From: Stenotrophomonas sp. UBA7346
GTDB taxonomy: Bacteria > Pseudomonadota > Gammaproteobacteria > Xanthomonadales > Xanthomonadaceae
Length of the DNA: 64,000 bases
Direction: 5' to 3'
NCBI GenBank assembly: GCA_002471015.1
Contig: DKPB01000083.1
Span: 1 to 64,000, forward strand
Position numbers and translations under genes: made by a program. Positions 28,207 through 36,570 of this stretch are shown piece by piece. The number at the start of each line of letters is the position of its first letter. The stretch's first letter is position 1. A model generated the notes under the pieces. The model did not search any database. It was not told where the DNA came from and worked only from the letters and a program-made list of their open reading frames with translations.

Positions 28207-29295
28207 TCATCCATGGCGCTGCTCCAGGGCGATGGCGGCGGCACGCTGCGCCAGCAGGTCCGGCGGCGGATCGGCGTACAGGTAATCGAACATCGCCTCG
28301 ACTGGCTGTACCGGGCAGTTGAGGTAGGCATTGACCTCCTCGTCGACGCGGGTGCCGCACTCGGCGATCCAGTTCTTTTCTTCTTCCTCGCTCCACACGC
28401 CGTGCGCGGTCAGGTACTTGCGCAGGCGGATCAGCGGTTCCTTCAGCCAGGCCGATTTCACTTCGGCGTCGTCGCGGTAGCGGCGCGCGTCGTCGGCGGT
28501 GGTGTGGTCGGACAGGCGGTAGGTGAGGAATTCCAGCACCGTGCCGCCCTGGCCGGACAGGGCGCGTTCGCGTGCCTGTTCCATCGCGGCCAGTACGGCG
28601 ATCAGGTCGTTGCCGTCCACCTGCAGGCAGAACAGGCCGCCGGCCAGGCCCTTCTGGGCCAGGGTTTCGGCGCCGGTCTGGGCCGAGCGGGGCACCGAGA
28701 TGGCCCAGCCGTTGTTCACCACGCACAGGATCAGCGGCAGCTTGTACGCGCCGGCCGAGTTCACTGCGGCGTAGAAGTCGGTCTTGGAACTGCCGCCGTC
28801 ACCGCAGACGCTGACCGCGACCTGCGGCAGGTTGCGCAGCTTGAACGACAGCGCCGAGCCGGCCGCATGCAGGCACTGGGTGGAGATCGGTACGCAGATC
28901 GGGAAATCGCGCACCGCATCGCTGCTGCGGTCGTAGTCGCTGCCGCGCTCGTCGCCGCCCCAGTACATCAGCACGTCGCGCGGGCGCACGCCGCGCATGA
29001 ACATGGCGCCGTACTCGCGGTAGCTGGGGGCGAACACGTCGCCGCTCTTCATGGCCGCGCCGATGCCGACGTGGGCCGCTTCATGGCCCAGGCAGGAGGC
29101 AAAGGTGCCGAGCTTGCCGGTGCGCTGCAGCGCCACGGCCTTGGTGTCGAACACCCGCGTGGCCAGCATCTGCTTGAACATCGGCAGCAGCGAGCGCGGA
29201 TCGCGCAGCGAGGCGGGGAGATCGTCACGTACCAGGTTGCCGTCGGCATCCAGGTACTGCAGGTAATCGATTTGGAACTGGGCGGAAACCGTCAT
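28207..29295 (-). CDS. bkdA1: Branched-chain 2-oxoacid dehydrogenase E1 alpha
   Basis: The 362-residue subunit carries the thiamine-diphosphate motif GDGGSSKTDFYAAVNSA through VVNNGWAIS. It also has the E1alpha signature SCLGHEAAHVGIGAAM and the phosphorylation-loop-like region YRLSDHTTADDARRYR. The ATG at 29293-29295 is preferred to an upstream extension to 29343. Together with E1beta and E2 it degrades 2-oxoacids of Val, Ile and Leu, supplying branched acyl-CoA for branched fatty acids. It is the first gene of the operon. Confidence 0.92.
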   Translation of the reverse strand: MTVSAQFQIDYLQYLDADGNLVRDDLPASLRDPRSLLPMFKQMLATRVFDTKAVALQRTGKLGTFASCLGHEAAHVGIGAAMKSGDVFAPSYREYGAMFMRGVRPRDVLMYWGGDERGSDYDRSSDAVRDFPICVPISTQCLHAAGSALSFKLRNLPQVAVSVCGDGGSSKTDFYAAVNSAGAYKLPLILCVVNNGWAISVPRSAQTGAETLAQKGLAGGLFCLQVDGNDLIAVLAAMEQARERALSGQGGTVLEFLTYRLSDHTTADDARRYRDDAEVKSAWLKEPLIRLRKYLTAHGVWSEEEEKNWIAECGTRVDEEVNAYLNCPVQPVEAMFDYLYADPPPDLLAQRAAAIALEQRHG

Positions 29296-29786
29296 TGCAG
29301 CAACACCTTGAACAGATGGTTTCAAATGATAGGAATTACACATGGTAAGGACTCAGGCTGAAAAAGCCGTCCTGCGCCGCAGCACGATTGACCGGACACA
29401 GCGCGCATTGGTTCCGCGGCCGGTGCCGGGAGGGCGAGATATCAACGTATTCAGTCTGTAGCCGCAGGTGCGGCACATTCTCCCCCTGGGCGGAATTGGA
29501 TGTGTTTCGATTCCGTTTGCGCGGGGGCAGTACGCCCGATCCCTTGGCCGCAGGCCAAGGGGAGCGCTGGGAGGGGTGCTTTTGGGGTTGGCTGGGGAAG
29601 CCCCTGCTACACGCCCCCTCCCTTTGGCGAAGCCAAGGGAAGGGCTGGGGAGGGGGGCTTTGGGGCTTGGCTGGGGAAGCCCCTGCCGAGCATGGCTCGG
29701 CACTACCTGGTGGACTGCAATCGAAAGGGAGGGGGCAGATGGCCCGGGCTGCGTTACCCTTGCCGCCCCATCTGATGGCCAGGCCG
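29296..29786. other. 491-base gap rich in repeats between bkdA1 and kynA
   Basis: The left end should hold the bkd promoter. From about 29540 on it holds family B palindromes (29540-29582 and 29613-29660) and an inverted SMAG (29684-29706). The purine-rich stretch just before kynA includes a GGGAGGGGGCAG tract. No gene is credible here. Confidence 0.7.
29540..29706. repeat. Family B repeats and inverted SMAG before kynA
   Basis: Two family B palindromes are joined by a GGCTGGGGAAGCCCCTGC linker that occurs twice. The second runs into an inverted SMAG, GCCGAGCATGGCTCGGC followed by ACTAC. Confidence 0.8.
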
Positions 29787-30647
29787 ATGACCGTAGAAAA
29801 GAACCAGCGTGAGCTCGAAGCCGGTATCCATACCGACCTGCAGGGCCGGCTCACCTACGGCGGCTACCTGCGCCTGGACCAGCTGCTGTCGGCCCAGCAG
29901 CCGCTGTCCAGCCCACCGCACCACGACGAAATGCTGTTCATCATCCAGCACCAGACCTCGGAGCTGTGGCTCAAGCTGCTGGCCCACGAGCTGCGCGCCG
30001 CGCGCGGCCACATGCAGCGTGACGAGGTCTGGCAGTGCCGCAAGGTGCTGGCCCGGGCCAAGCAGGTGCTGCGCCTGCTGACCGAGCAGTGGGCGGTGCT
30101 GGAAACCCTCACCCCTTCCGAATACATGGGCTTCCGCGACGTGCTGGGCCCGTCCTCGGGCTTCCAGTCGCTGCAATACCGTTACATCGAGTTCCTGCTG
30201 GGCAACAAGAATGCCGACATGCTGGCGGTGTTCGCCTATGACCCGGCCGGGCAGGCGCAGCTGCGCGAGGTGCTGGAAGCCCCCAGCCTGTACGAGGAGT
30301 TCCTGGCCTACCTGTCGCGCTTCGGCCATGCCATCCCGGCAACCTATGAAGGCCATGACTGGACCCAGTCGCATATCAGCGACCCGGCCCTGCGCCAGGT
30401 GTTCGAGAACATCTACCAGGACACCGACCGTTACTGGCGCGAGTACTCGCTGTGCGAGGACCTTGTGGACCTGGAAACCCAGTTCCAGCTGTGGCGCTTC
30501 CGCCATATGCGCACGGTGATGCGGGTGATCGGCTTCAAGCGCGGCACCGGCGGTTCCAGTGGCGTGGGCTTTCTCAAGCAGGCGCTGGAGTTGACCTTCT
30601 TCCCGGAACTGTTCGAAGTGCGCACCAGCATCCGGGCCGACGCCTGA
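29787..30647 (+). CDS. kynA: Tryptophan 2,3-dioxygenase
   Basis: This 286-residue haem enzyme opens the indole ring of L-Trp to N-formylkynurenine, the first step of the kynurenine pathway. Conserved parts include GRLTYGGYLRLDQLLS, HHDEMLFIIQHQTSELWLKL (His near 55), GPSSGFQSLQYRYIEFLLGN, and near the C-terminus FRHMRTVMRVIGFKRGTGGS. The ATG at 29787 matches the known xanthomonad start. ATGs at 29739 and 29775 are alternatives that would add 4-16 residues. The kynurenine genes that usually follow are not in this window. Confidence 0.95.
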   Translation: MTVEKNQRELEAGIHTDLQGRLTYGGYLRLDQLLSAQQPLSSPPHHDEMLFIIQHQTSELWLKLLAHELRAARGHMQRDEVWQCRKVLARAKQVLRLLTEQWAVLETLTPSEYMGFRDVLGPSSGFQSLQYRYIEFLLGNKNADMLAVFAYDPAGQAQLREVLEAPSLYEEFLAYLSRFGHAIPATYEGHDWTQSHISDPALRQVFENIYQDTDRYWREYSLCEDLVDLETQFQLWRFRHMRTVMRVIGFKRGTGGSSGVGFLKQALELTFFPELFEVRTSIRADA

Positions 30648-30855
30648 GTTCCTGCCCGGGACTGAAACCTCAACCTATTCAGGGGCTTGTGCTGGGCGCG
30701 CAGGTACCGGAGGGGGGCGTTTGTGCGGCAATCTCCGGTGCTTGCCTGCGGCGGTATCCATTTGACGCGGTACAGCTGCTTCGGTGATCCTCGCCCGTCG
30801 CGCCGGTTCCGGCCGACTTTTTCGTACTTGCCCAATCATTCCAGGGGACACCCGC

Positions 30856-32349
30856 ATGAGCGCTGCCGCGCCGAACTCAACACCCACCCCGGCGCCCGTG
30901 CCGGAGTTCACCAACCTGCTCGGTCACCCGCGTCCGCTGTGGATGCTGTTCATGACCGAGTTCTTCGAGCGATTTGCGTTCTACGGTATCCGCTGGGCGT
31001 TGACGCTGTACATCGTGGCCCAGTTCTCCGAGAGCCAGGCCGGTGCCAGCAAGCTCTACGGCGCCTATCTGGCGCTGGTGTATGCGGCGGCCCTGTTCGG
31101 CGGCTTCGTCGCCGACCGGATCATCGGTTACCAGCGTTCCATCCTGATCGGCGCGGCGGTGATGTCGCTGGGCCTGTTCCTGATCGCCATCCCCAATGAC
31201 CAGGTGTTCCGTATCGGCCTGGCCACGGTGATCGCGGGCAACGGCCTGTTCAAGCCGAACATCTCCAGCATGGTCGGGCAGTTGTACGGCATCAACGACT
31301 CGCGGCGTGATTCGGGCTTCACCATCTTCTATATGGGCATCAACGCCGGTGCGCTGGTTGCCCCGGTGCTGACCGGCATCCTGGCCGAGAATGTGTTCGG
31401 CACCGAAGCCATGCCGGCTTACAAGTACGTGTTCATCGCCTCGGGCGTCGGCATGCTGATCAGCCTGGTGTGGTTCTGGTTTGGCCGTCGCCAGCTCGGC
31501 GAAATCGGCAAGCCGCCGGCCGGTGGTGAAGGCATGGGCCGCACCATCGCCGTGCTGGTGGGTTCGCTGGTGGCGGTGCCGGTTGCCTATGCGCTGCTGT
31601 CCATCGATGCCGGCATCCTTGGCTGGATCCTGGGCGGCCTGTTCACCGCACTGTGCGTGATGATCCTGGTCGAGGGCATCCGCGAGGGCAAGGTGGCGCG
31701 TGACCGTGCCATCGCCATGCTGATCATCTTCGTGTTCAACGTGCTGTTCTTCATGTTCTTCGAACAGGCAGGCAGCTCGTTCAACTTCCTGGCGCAGAAC
31801 ATCGTCAACCGTGACCTGGGTGGCTGGACCTTCCCGATTGGCTGGTTCCAATCGGTCAACTCGGTCGCCATCCTGGCCCTTGGCCCGATCTTCGTCTGGC
31901 TGTGGACCGCGCTGGGCAAGGCCAACCCGTCCATCCCGCGCAAGTTCGGCCTGGGGCTGATCTTCAACGGCTTGGCCTTCCTGCTGCTGATGTACGCGCT
32001 GTCCTCGCTGGTCGACGGCGCTGGCAAGATCCCGTTCTGGACCCTGTTCATGGTCTACGTGATCCAGACCGTCGGTGAGCTGTGCCTGTCGCCGATTGGC
32101 CTGTCGATGACCACCAAGCTGGCCCCGCTCAAGGTGGTGGGCCTGGCGATGGGCGGCTGGTTCCTGTCCACCGCCATCGGCAACAACCTGTCGGGCATCT
32201 TCGCCGCGGTGGTCAGTGGCGAGAGCGGCATGACGGTGGAGTCGGCCCTGAAGGGCTATACGTTCGGCTTCTGGTCGCTGCTGGGTGCAGGCGTGCTGCT
32301 GTTCCTGATCGCCCCGCTGGTGCAGAAGCTCATGCACGGTGTGAAGTAA
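30856..32349 (+). CDS. POT-family proton-dependent peptide transporter
   Basis: The 497-residue membrane protein has the POT signature EFFERFAFYGIRWALTLYI (the ExxER proton site). Twelve or more hydrophobic segments follow, with the GNGLFKPNISSMVGQLY motif in the first half. It imports di- and tripeptides with protons in the inner membrane. The ATG at 30856 follows a purine-rich stretch. A lipoprotein gene starts 10 bases after its stop. Confidence 0.92.
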   Translation: MSAAAPNSTPTPAPVPEFTNLLGHPRPLWMLFMTEFFERFAFYGIRWALTLYIVAQFSESQAGASKLYGAYLALVYAAALFGGFVADRIIGYQRSILIGAAVMSLGLFLIAIPNDQVFRIGLATVIAGNGLFKPNISSMVGQLYGINDSRRDSGFTIFYMGINAGALVAPVLTGILAENVFGTEAMPAYKYVFIASGVGMLISLVWFWFGRRQLGEIGKPPAGGEGMGRTIAVLVGSLVAVPVAYALLSIDAGILGWILGGLFTALCVMILVEGIREGKVARDRAIAMLIIFVFNVLFFMFFEQAGSSFNFLAQNIVNRDLGGWTFPIGWFQSVNSVAILALGPIFVWLWTALGKANPSIPRKFGLGLIFNGLAFLLLMYALSSLVDGAGKIPFWTLFMVYVIQTVGELCLSPIGLSMTTKLAPLKVVGLAMGGWFLSTAIGNNLSGIFAAVVSGESGMTVESALKGYTFGFWSLLGAGVLLFLIAPLVQKLMHGVK

Positions 32350-32359
32350 GGAGTCTGCG

Positions 32360-32953
32360 ATGAAACCGCTGTTCGGAATGGTTCCCCTGTTGCTCACCGT
32401 CGCGTTGGCGGGCTGCAATCAACCGCCTGCCGCCCAACCCGAGAAAGTGCAGCCGCTGGATACTTCCGAGCAGAAGGCACCGGTGGCTGACACCAGCCAG
32501 CCGGTGGCCTCGGGCAATACCCCCACCGCCGCGGACATCGCGGCGGTGGCCGGGCTCAACGCGCAGTTCGACCCCGCCCGCGATCCGGTCGCGGATCTGG
32601 AAACGGCCAAGGTCGAGGCCCAGCGTGGCGGCAAGCGGATCATGCTGGACGTGGGCGGCGAGTGGTGCTCCTGGTGCCACCTGCTGGACGCCTTCATGGA
32701 AGGCGATTCGGAGCTGCGCCGTTTCCGCGATGCCAACTATGTGTGGATGAAGGTCAACTACAGCGAGAACAACGAGAACGCTGCCTTCCTGTCGCGCTTC
32801 CCGGAGATCAAGGGCTATCCGCACCTGTTCGTGCTGGATGCAGAAGGTCAGCTGCTGCATTCGCAGTTCACTGGCGATCTGGAGAAGGGCAAGGGTTACG
32901 ACCGCGCCAAGTTCGATGCCTTCCTGAAAGCATGGGCACCGCCGGCGAAGTAA
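32360..32953 (+). CDS. Thioredoxin-fold lipoprotein
   Basis: The 197-residue protein has a lipobox (LAGC at about residue 18), so it is anchored in the outer or inner membrane on the periplasmic side. The C-terminal half holds a thioredoxin-like domain with GGEWCSWCHLLD; CSWC is the candidate redox pair. A KGYPHLFVLD cis-Pro segment follows. It resembles DsbD-gamma/thioredoxin_7-type proteins that act on disulfides. It is cotranscribed with the peptide transporter, and a strong terminator follows. Confidence 0.85.
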   Translation: MKPLFGMVPLLLTVALAGCNQPPAAQPEKVQPLDTSEQKAPVADTSQPVASGNTPTAADIAAVAGLNAQFDPARDPVADLETAKVEAQRGGKRIMLDVGGEWCSWCHLLDAFMEGDSELRRFRDANYVWMKVNYSENNENAAFLSRFPEIKGYPHLFVLDAEGQLLHSQFTGDLEKGKGYDRAKFDAFLKAWAPPAK

Positions 32954-32978
32954 GCCTGCGATGTGCTTGAACGAAAAC

Positions 32979-33000
32979 GGCGCCGGAAGGCGCCTTTTTC
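32979..33000 (+). terminator. Rho-independent terminator
   Basis: GGCGCC (32979-32984), a GGAA loop and GGCGCC (32989-32994) are followed by TTTTTC. It ends the transporter-lipoprotein operon. Confidence 0.88.
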
Positions 33001-33002
33001 TT

Positions 33003-33037
33003 GCCCCCTCCCTTGCGCATAGCGCAGGGGAGGGGGC
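33003..33037. repeat. Family B palindromic repeat
   Basis: CCCCCTCCCTTGCGC and GCGCAGGGGAGGGGG form a long palindrome around AT, directly after the terminator. Confidence 0.75.
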
Positions 33038-33124
33038 AAAGCAACAGCCGCCATCTTCATTTTGTTCGCCCGCGGCCGCTAACGAAGCAATCCCCCTGCA
33101 TCCGGCTCATCGCCCTCTTTCCCC

Positions 33125-34240
33125 ATGCAGCCAGCTGCCAGCCCCGATTCCAGCCCCGCGACCACCGTACAGGACCTGTCTGGCACCAGCCTGCCCACGG
33201 TGGAGGAACTGCTGGACGAAAGCGCAGCACCGGAAGAGCCCGCACCGCCGGCGCACTACCGGCTGCCGCAGGCGGCGGTGCCGCCCAACATCATGCTGCA
33301 GTCGGCGGTGACGCGACTGGTGGAACAGAAGGAGCAGATCGACCAGGTCGCGCGTAATGGTCTGCTCGCAGGCCTGCTGCCGAGCGAATGGAGCAGCAGC
33401 CCCGGCAACGAACTGCGTGCCTTCGTTGCCTCGGTGGTGCCGTTTGCCTCGGACGCCGCGCGCGGTGAGACCACTGCCGCGCGGGTGCCGCTGAAGTTCC
33501 TGCTGGGGCATTCACAGCGCTGGGGCGTCCGGGATGTGGCCGAGCCCAGATCGTTGTCGGCCTATCTGGCCAGTGATGACCGCGCCAACAGTGGCAGCCC
33601 GGAGCATGCCGAGGTGATGTTGTTGGCACCGCTGGGGCTGGCCTGGGCGCACAGTGGCCGCAGCCGCGTGGGCTTTCTGCGCAGCATGGGCGTCGAGTCG
33701 ATGGCGGCGCGGGTCACTGCCTTGCCGTATCCGACGGCGGCGCAGCTGGCGCTGTACCAGGTCCACTGCGATGGCCTGCCGCAGGTGTGGTGCGTGCTGG
33801 ACAAGCGCAAGCTGCGCGCGCTGTCCGCGCCGGCGTTGACCCTGCCGTTGTTGACCGCCTATGGAGTGGACGCGCCACAGTCATGGCCATCCAACTGGCC
33901 CGATCCGTCCGAGGTTGGCGCGGAGTTGGCATTGGCGCGTACCGGCAAGACTGTCGCCGAGGTCGACCTGGTCAAGCTGGTGGACAAAATTGGACGCAGC
34001 CGGGCCGGCGAGGCCTGGGCCGGCGCCAGTCTGATGCAGCTGCACACCTGGGTACCACGCTGGCGCTTCTTCCTGGCCTCGTTCATCGGTCTGCCGGCAG
34101 GCCTGTTGTTGCTGGCCGCGCTGGCCCTGCCGGGGCGGGTGGAAGCAGCGGCCGTGGCGGCCGCACTTGGCTTTGCCGGCGGTGCCATCGCCGCATTGGC
34201 CGCGCCGTGGATCTACGCGCAGCGCAAGCACCTGAGCTGA
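33125..34240 (+). CDS. Membrane-anchored protein of unknown function
   Basis: The 371-residue protein has an acidic, proline-rich N-terminal tail. A globular part of about 230 residues follows, with no recognised motif. Two adjacent hydrophobic helices lie near the C-terminus (about 315-335 and 338-362), leaving the bulk facing the cytosol. The C-terminal end is basic (AQRKHLS). I cannot name a family. It is convergent with the MarR gene. Confidence 0.65.
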   Translation: MQPAASPDSSPATTVQDLSGTSLPTVEELLDESAAPEEPAPPAHYRLPQAAVPPNIMLQSAVTRLVEQKEQIDQVARNGLLAGLLPSEWSSSPGNELRAFVASVVPFASDAARGETTAARVPLKFLLGHSQRWGVRDVAEPRSLSAYLASDDRANSGSPEHAEVMLLAPLGLAWAHSGRSRVGFLRSMGVESMAARVTALPYPTAAQLALYQVHCDGLPQVWCVLDKRKLRALSAPALTLPLLTAYGVDAPQSWPSNWPDPSEVGAELALARTGKTVAEVDLVKLVDKIGRSRAGEAWAGASLMQLHTWVPRWRFFLASFIGLPAGLLLLAALALPGRVEAAAVAAALGFAGGAIAALAAPWIYAQRKHLS

Positions 34241-34253
34241 TCGTCGGCGACGA

Positions 34254-34748
34254 TCAGCCTTCGGTCATGCGCTGCAGGCCGGCATCTGCCAGACGCGTGA
34301 TCAGGCGTTCCAGCACCTGTTCTTCTTCCTCGCTGAGCGCCGACATCAGGCGGCGTTCCATCTCGATCACCATCGGTGCGATGGTCTCGTAGACCTCGAA
34401 GCCGGCGGCCGACAGTGCCAGCACCGAGCGCCGGCGGTCATCGCCATGGGTCTCGCGTTTGATGAAACCGCGTTCCAGCAGGCGCGCCACGGCGCGGCTG
34501 ACGGCCACCTTGTCCATCGCCGTGCGCTCGGACACTTCGCTGGCCGAGGAGCCCGGGTACAGCGCCAGGATGGTGATCACCCGCCATTCGGGAATGGCCA
34601 GGCCATAGCGCTCGCCGTACAGCCGGGCGATGTTGCCGCTCACCCGGTTGGACAACACGCTGATGCGGTAAGGCAGGAACTGCTCAAGATCCAGCAACAC
34701 GTGCGAGGCGCGGATGCTGGTGGACTTGCTGTAATCGGAAGAGCTCAT
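34254..34748 (-). CDS. MarR-family transcriptional regulator
   Basis: The 164-residue protein has the MarR winged helix: ASEVSERTAMDKVAVSRAVARLLERGFIKR followed by the HGDDRRRSVLALS wing. It starts at the ATG at 34746-34748 and is divergent from hppD. A palindrome in the hppD promoter spacer suits a MarR dimer. Its likely job is to repress tyrosine degradation (hppD, possibly hmgA) until a pathway intermediate binds. That role is inferred from position. Confidence 0.88.
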   Translation of the reverse strand: MSSSDYSKSTSIRASHVLLDLEQFLPYRISVLSNRVSGNIARLYGERYGLAIPEWRVITILALYPGSSASEVSERTAMDKVAVSRAVARLLERGFIKRETHGDDRRRSVLALSAAGFEVYETIAPMVIEMERRLMSALSEEEEQVLERLITRLADAGLQRMTEG

Positions 34749-34761
34749 GCTGCAGTGCACC

Positions 34762-34790
34762 TTGATGGTGGTTTCATGTGAAACTATAAC
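34762..34790 (+). promoter_or_regulatory. hppD promoter with palindromic operator
   Basis: TTGATG (34762-34767) and TATAAC (34785-34790) are separated by 17 bp. The palindrome GTTTCA-TG-TGAAAC (34771-34784) fills the right part of the spacer, where a bound repressor would block polymerase. It lies about 85 bases before hppD and about 20 bases upstream of the MarR gene start. Confidence 0.7.
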
Positions 34791-34874
34791 CTTCGGTCCA
34801 GACCCGCTTTTTGGCGAGTCTTCCTGTTTTCATCGCCGGCACCCCGGCGACCGCCATGCTTCCGGAGGCAACCC

Positions 34875-35984
34875 ATGAATACCCCAACCGCATCCAACGC
34901 GCCCAACCTGGGCATGCAGGTCACCACCTTTGAAAACCCGATGGGCATCGATGGTTTTGAGTTCGTCGAGTTCGCCGCACCGGCGGGGCAGGCTGCCCAG
35001 CTGCACGACTACTTCAAGAACATGGGGTTCACGGCCGTCCTCCGCCACCGGCAGCGTGCTATTACCGTCTACCGTCAAGGCGGCGTCAACTTTCTTGTGA
35101 ACGAGGAGCCCAACTCGTTCGCCGCCGACTTCGCCGCCAAGCATGGGCCGAGCGCCTGCGGCTTCGCCATCCGCTTCCAGAAGCCGGCCGCCGAAGTACT
35201 GTCGGCGGCCCTGGGCAACGGTGCCGAGGAAGTGGACCTGCTGGCCGAAACCCGCGCGGTACCGGCACCGGTGATCAAGGGCATCGGTGATTGCATGCTG
35301 TACCTGGTGGACCGCTACGGTACGACCGGCAGCATCTACGATGCCGACTACGAGGTCATCGACGGTGCCGAGCAGAACCCGGTCGGCTTCGGCCTGACCT
35401 TCATCGACCACCTGACCCACAATCTGTACCTGGGCAACATGCAGCAGTGGTCGGACTATTACGAGCGCCTGTTCAACTTCCGCGAGATCCGCTACTTCGA
35501 CATCAAGGGCGCAAAGACCGGCCTGGTGTCCAAGGCGATGACCGCACCGGACGGCGTCGTGCGCATCCCGCTCAACGAGTCCTCCGACCCGAAGAGCCAG
35601 ATCAACGAATACCTCGACGCCTACAAGGGCGAGGGCATCCAGCACATCGCCTGCTTCACCGACAACATCTACGACACCGTCGAGGCGATGCGCGCGCAGG
35701 GCATTGAGTTCCTGGACACGCCGGACACCTACTTCGATGTGGTCGACCTGCGCATTCCGAACAATGGCGAAGATGTCGAGCGCCTGCGCAGGAACAAGAT
35801 CCTGATAGACGCCGACCCGGAAACCAAGCAGCGCAAGCTGCTGCAGATCTTCACCAAGAACTGCATCGGCCCGATCTTCTTCGAGATCATCCAGCGCAAG
35901 GGCAATGAAGGGTTTGGCGAAGGCAACTTCCAGGCCTTGTTTGAAAGCATCGAGCGCGACCAGATGGATCGTGGCGTGCTGTAA
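34875..35984 (+). CDS. hppD: 4-Hydroxyphenylpyruvate dioxygenase
   Basis: This 369-residue non-haem iron enzyme makes homogentisate from 4-hydroxyphenylpyruvate in tyrosine breakdown. The C-terminal domain shows the three iron ligands in DHLTHN, QHIACFTDN and FFEIIQRKG. The ATG at 34875 has GGAGG eight bases upstream. In many xanthomonads this gene supplies pyomelanin precursors. hmgA, the next enzyme, follows 0.6 kb later with a repeat-bounded gene in between. Confidence 0.95.
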   Translation: MNTPTASNAPNLGMQVTTFENPMGIDGFEFVEFAAPAGQAAQLHDYFKNMGFTAVLRHRQRAITVYRQGGVNFLVNEEPNSFAADFAAKHGPSACGFAIRFQKPAAEVLSAALGNGAEEVDLLAETRAVPAPVIKGIGDCMLYLVDRYGTTGSIYDADYEVIDGAEQNPVGFGLTFIDHLTHNLYLGNMQQWSDYYERLFNFREIRYFDIKGAKTGLVSKAMTAPDGVVRIPLNESSDPKSQINEYLDAYKGEGIQHIACFTDNIYDTVEAMRAQGIEFLDTPDTYFDVVDLRIPNNGEDVERLRRNKILIDADPETKQRKLLQIFTKNCIGPIFFEIIQRKGNEGFGEGNFQALFESIERDQMDRGVL

Positions 35985-36005
35985 GACGCAACGCGCTATA
36001 GGACA

Positions 36006-36043
36006 TAGCCCCTCTCCCGCCGGGAGAGGGGTTGGGGTGAGGG
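36006..36043 (+). repeat. Family A repeat, forward copy
   Basis: GCCCCTCTCCCG/CCGGGAGAGGGG palindrome with a TTGGGGTGAGGG tail. Confidence 0.85.
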
Positions 36044-36085
36044 CGAAGCTGCTAAAGATCACGGAAGGCGCAAGGAGGCCGTTTC

Positions 36086-36484
36086 ATGAGCTACAGCAGC
36101 AAACCGCCATTACCCACGGTTACTCTGGGCCGCGCCCGCAGGCTTCGCCGTAACCAGAACGACGCCGAGCGCAAGCTCTGGAACAGGTTGAGGAGCGGCC
36201 AGCTGTGCGGCTTGAAGTTTCGCAGGCAGCATCCGGTTCCGCCGTACATCGTGGATTTTTACTGTGAGGCCAAACGGCTGGTGGTGGAGCTCGATGGCTC
36301 ACAGCACAATGAAGACATTGATCGCGTACGCACTCGATTCCTGGAACAGCAAGGTTTGACCGTATTGCGCTTCTGGGACAACGATGTGCTGCTGCAGGTG
36401 GATGCGGTGCTGGAAGCCATTCTGATGATGGCTGAAAGCCTTACCCTCACCCCAACCCCTCTCCCGGAGGGAGAGGGGCTTTAA
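36086..36484 (+). CDS. DUF559 PD-(D/E)xK endonuclease-like protein
   Basis: The 132-residue protein has a basic N-terminal part (GRARRLRRNQNDAERKLW). A nuclease-like core follows, with PYIVDFYCEAKRLVVELDGS and QHNED, giving the D...ExD pattern of restriction-endonuclease-like folds related to Vsr. The last 13 residues (TLTPTPLPEGEGL) are read from the inverted family A repeat, and the stop lies just past it. The gene sits between two inverted repeats of that family. Cleavage activity is expected from the family but not proven. Confidence 0.8.
   Translation: MSYSSKPPLPTVTLGRARRLRRNQNDAERKLWNRLRSGQLCGLKFRRQHPVPPYIVDFYCEAKRLVVELDGSQHNEDIDRVRTRFLEQQGLTVLRFWDNDVLLQVDAVLEAILMMAESLTLTPTPLPEGEGL
36443..36480 (-). 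repeat. Family A repeat, inverted copy
   Basis: Reverse of the copy at 36006. It encodes the C-terminus of the DUF559 protein in its plus-strand frame. Confidence 0.85.
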
Positions 36485-36503
36485 GCGGCATTGCTTCAGC
36501 TCT

Positions 36504-36541
36504 TACCCTCACCCCAACCTCTCTCCCGGAAGGGTGGGGCT
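36504..36541 (-). repeat. Degenerate family A repeat
   Basis: CCCTCACCCCAACCTCTCTC followed by a decayed right arm (GGAAGGGTGGGG), in the same orientation as the copy at 36443. Confidence 0.7.
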
Positions 36542-36570
36542 TTGAACGCAACAACACAGGCAGGTTCGTG

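Larger units (their letters stand above)
36006..36480 (+). mobile_element. Candidate mobile unit: DUF559 gene between inverted family A repeats
   Basis: A forward family A repeat (36006-36043) and an inverted family A repeat (36443-36480) enclose a single DUF559 nuclease-like gene. The two repeats are almost exact inverted copies. The unit lies between hppD and hmgA, two steps of one pathway. No target-site duplication is evident by eye. Assignment as a mobile element is inference. Confidence 0.5.

Noticed and set aside
29388..29786. N-terminal extension of tryptophan dioxygenase
   Set aside because: The extension is read from family B and SMAG repeats. The conserved protein begins at 29787.
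30877..32418. Long minus-strand open frame (513 aa) opposite the peptide transporter
   Set aside because: It is a GC-rich shadow of the real POT gene, with His/Gln/Asp-rich composition and no family features.
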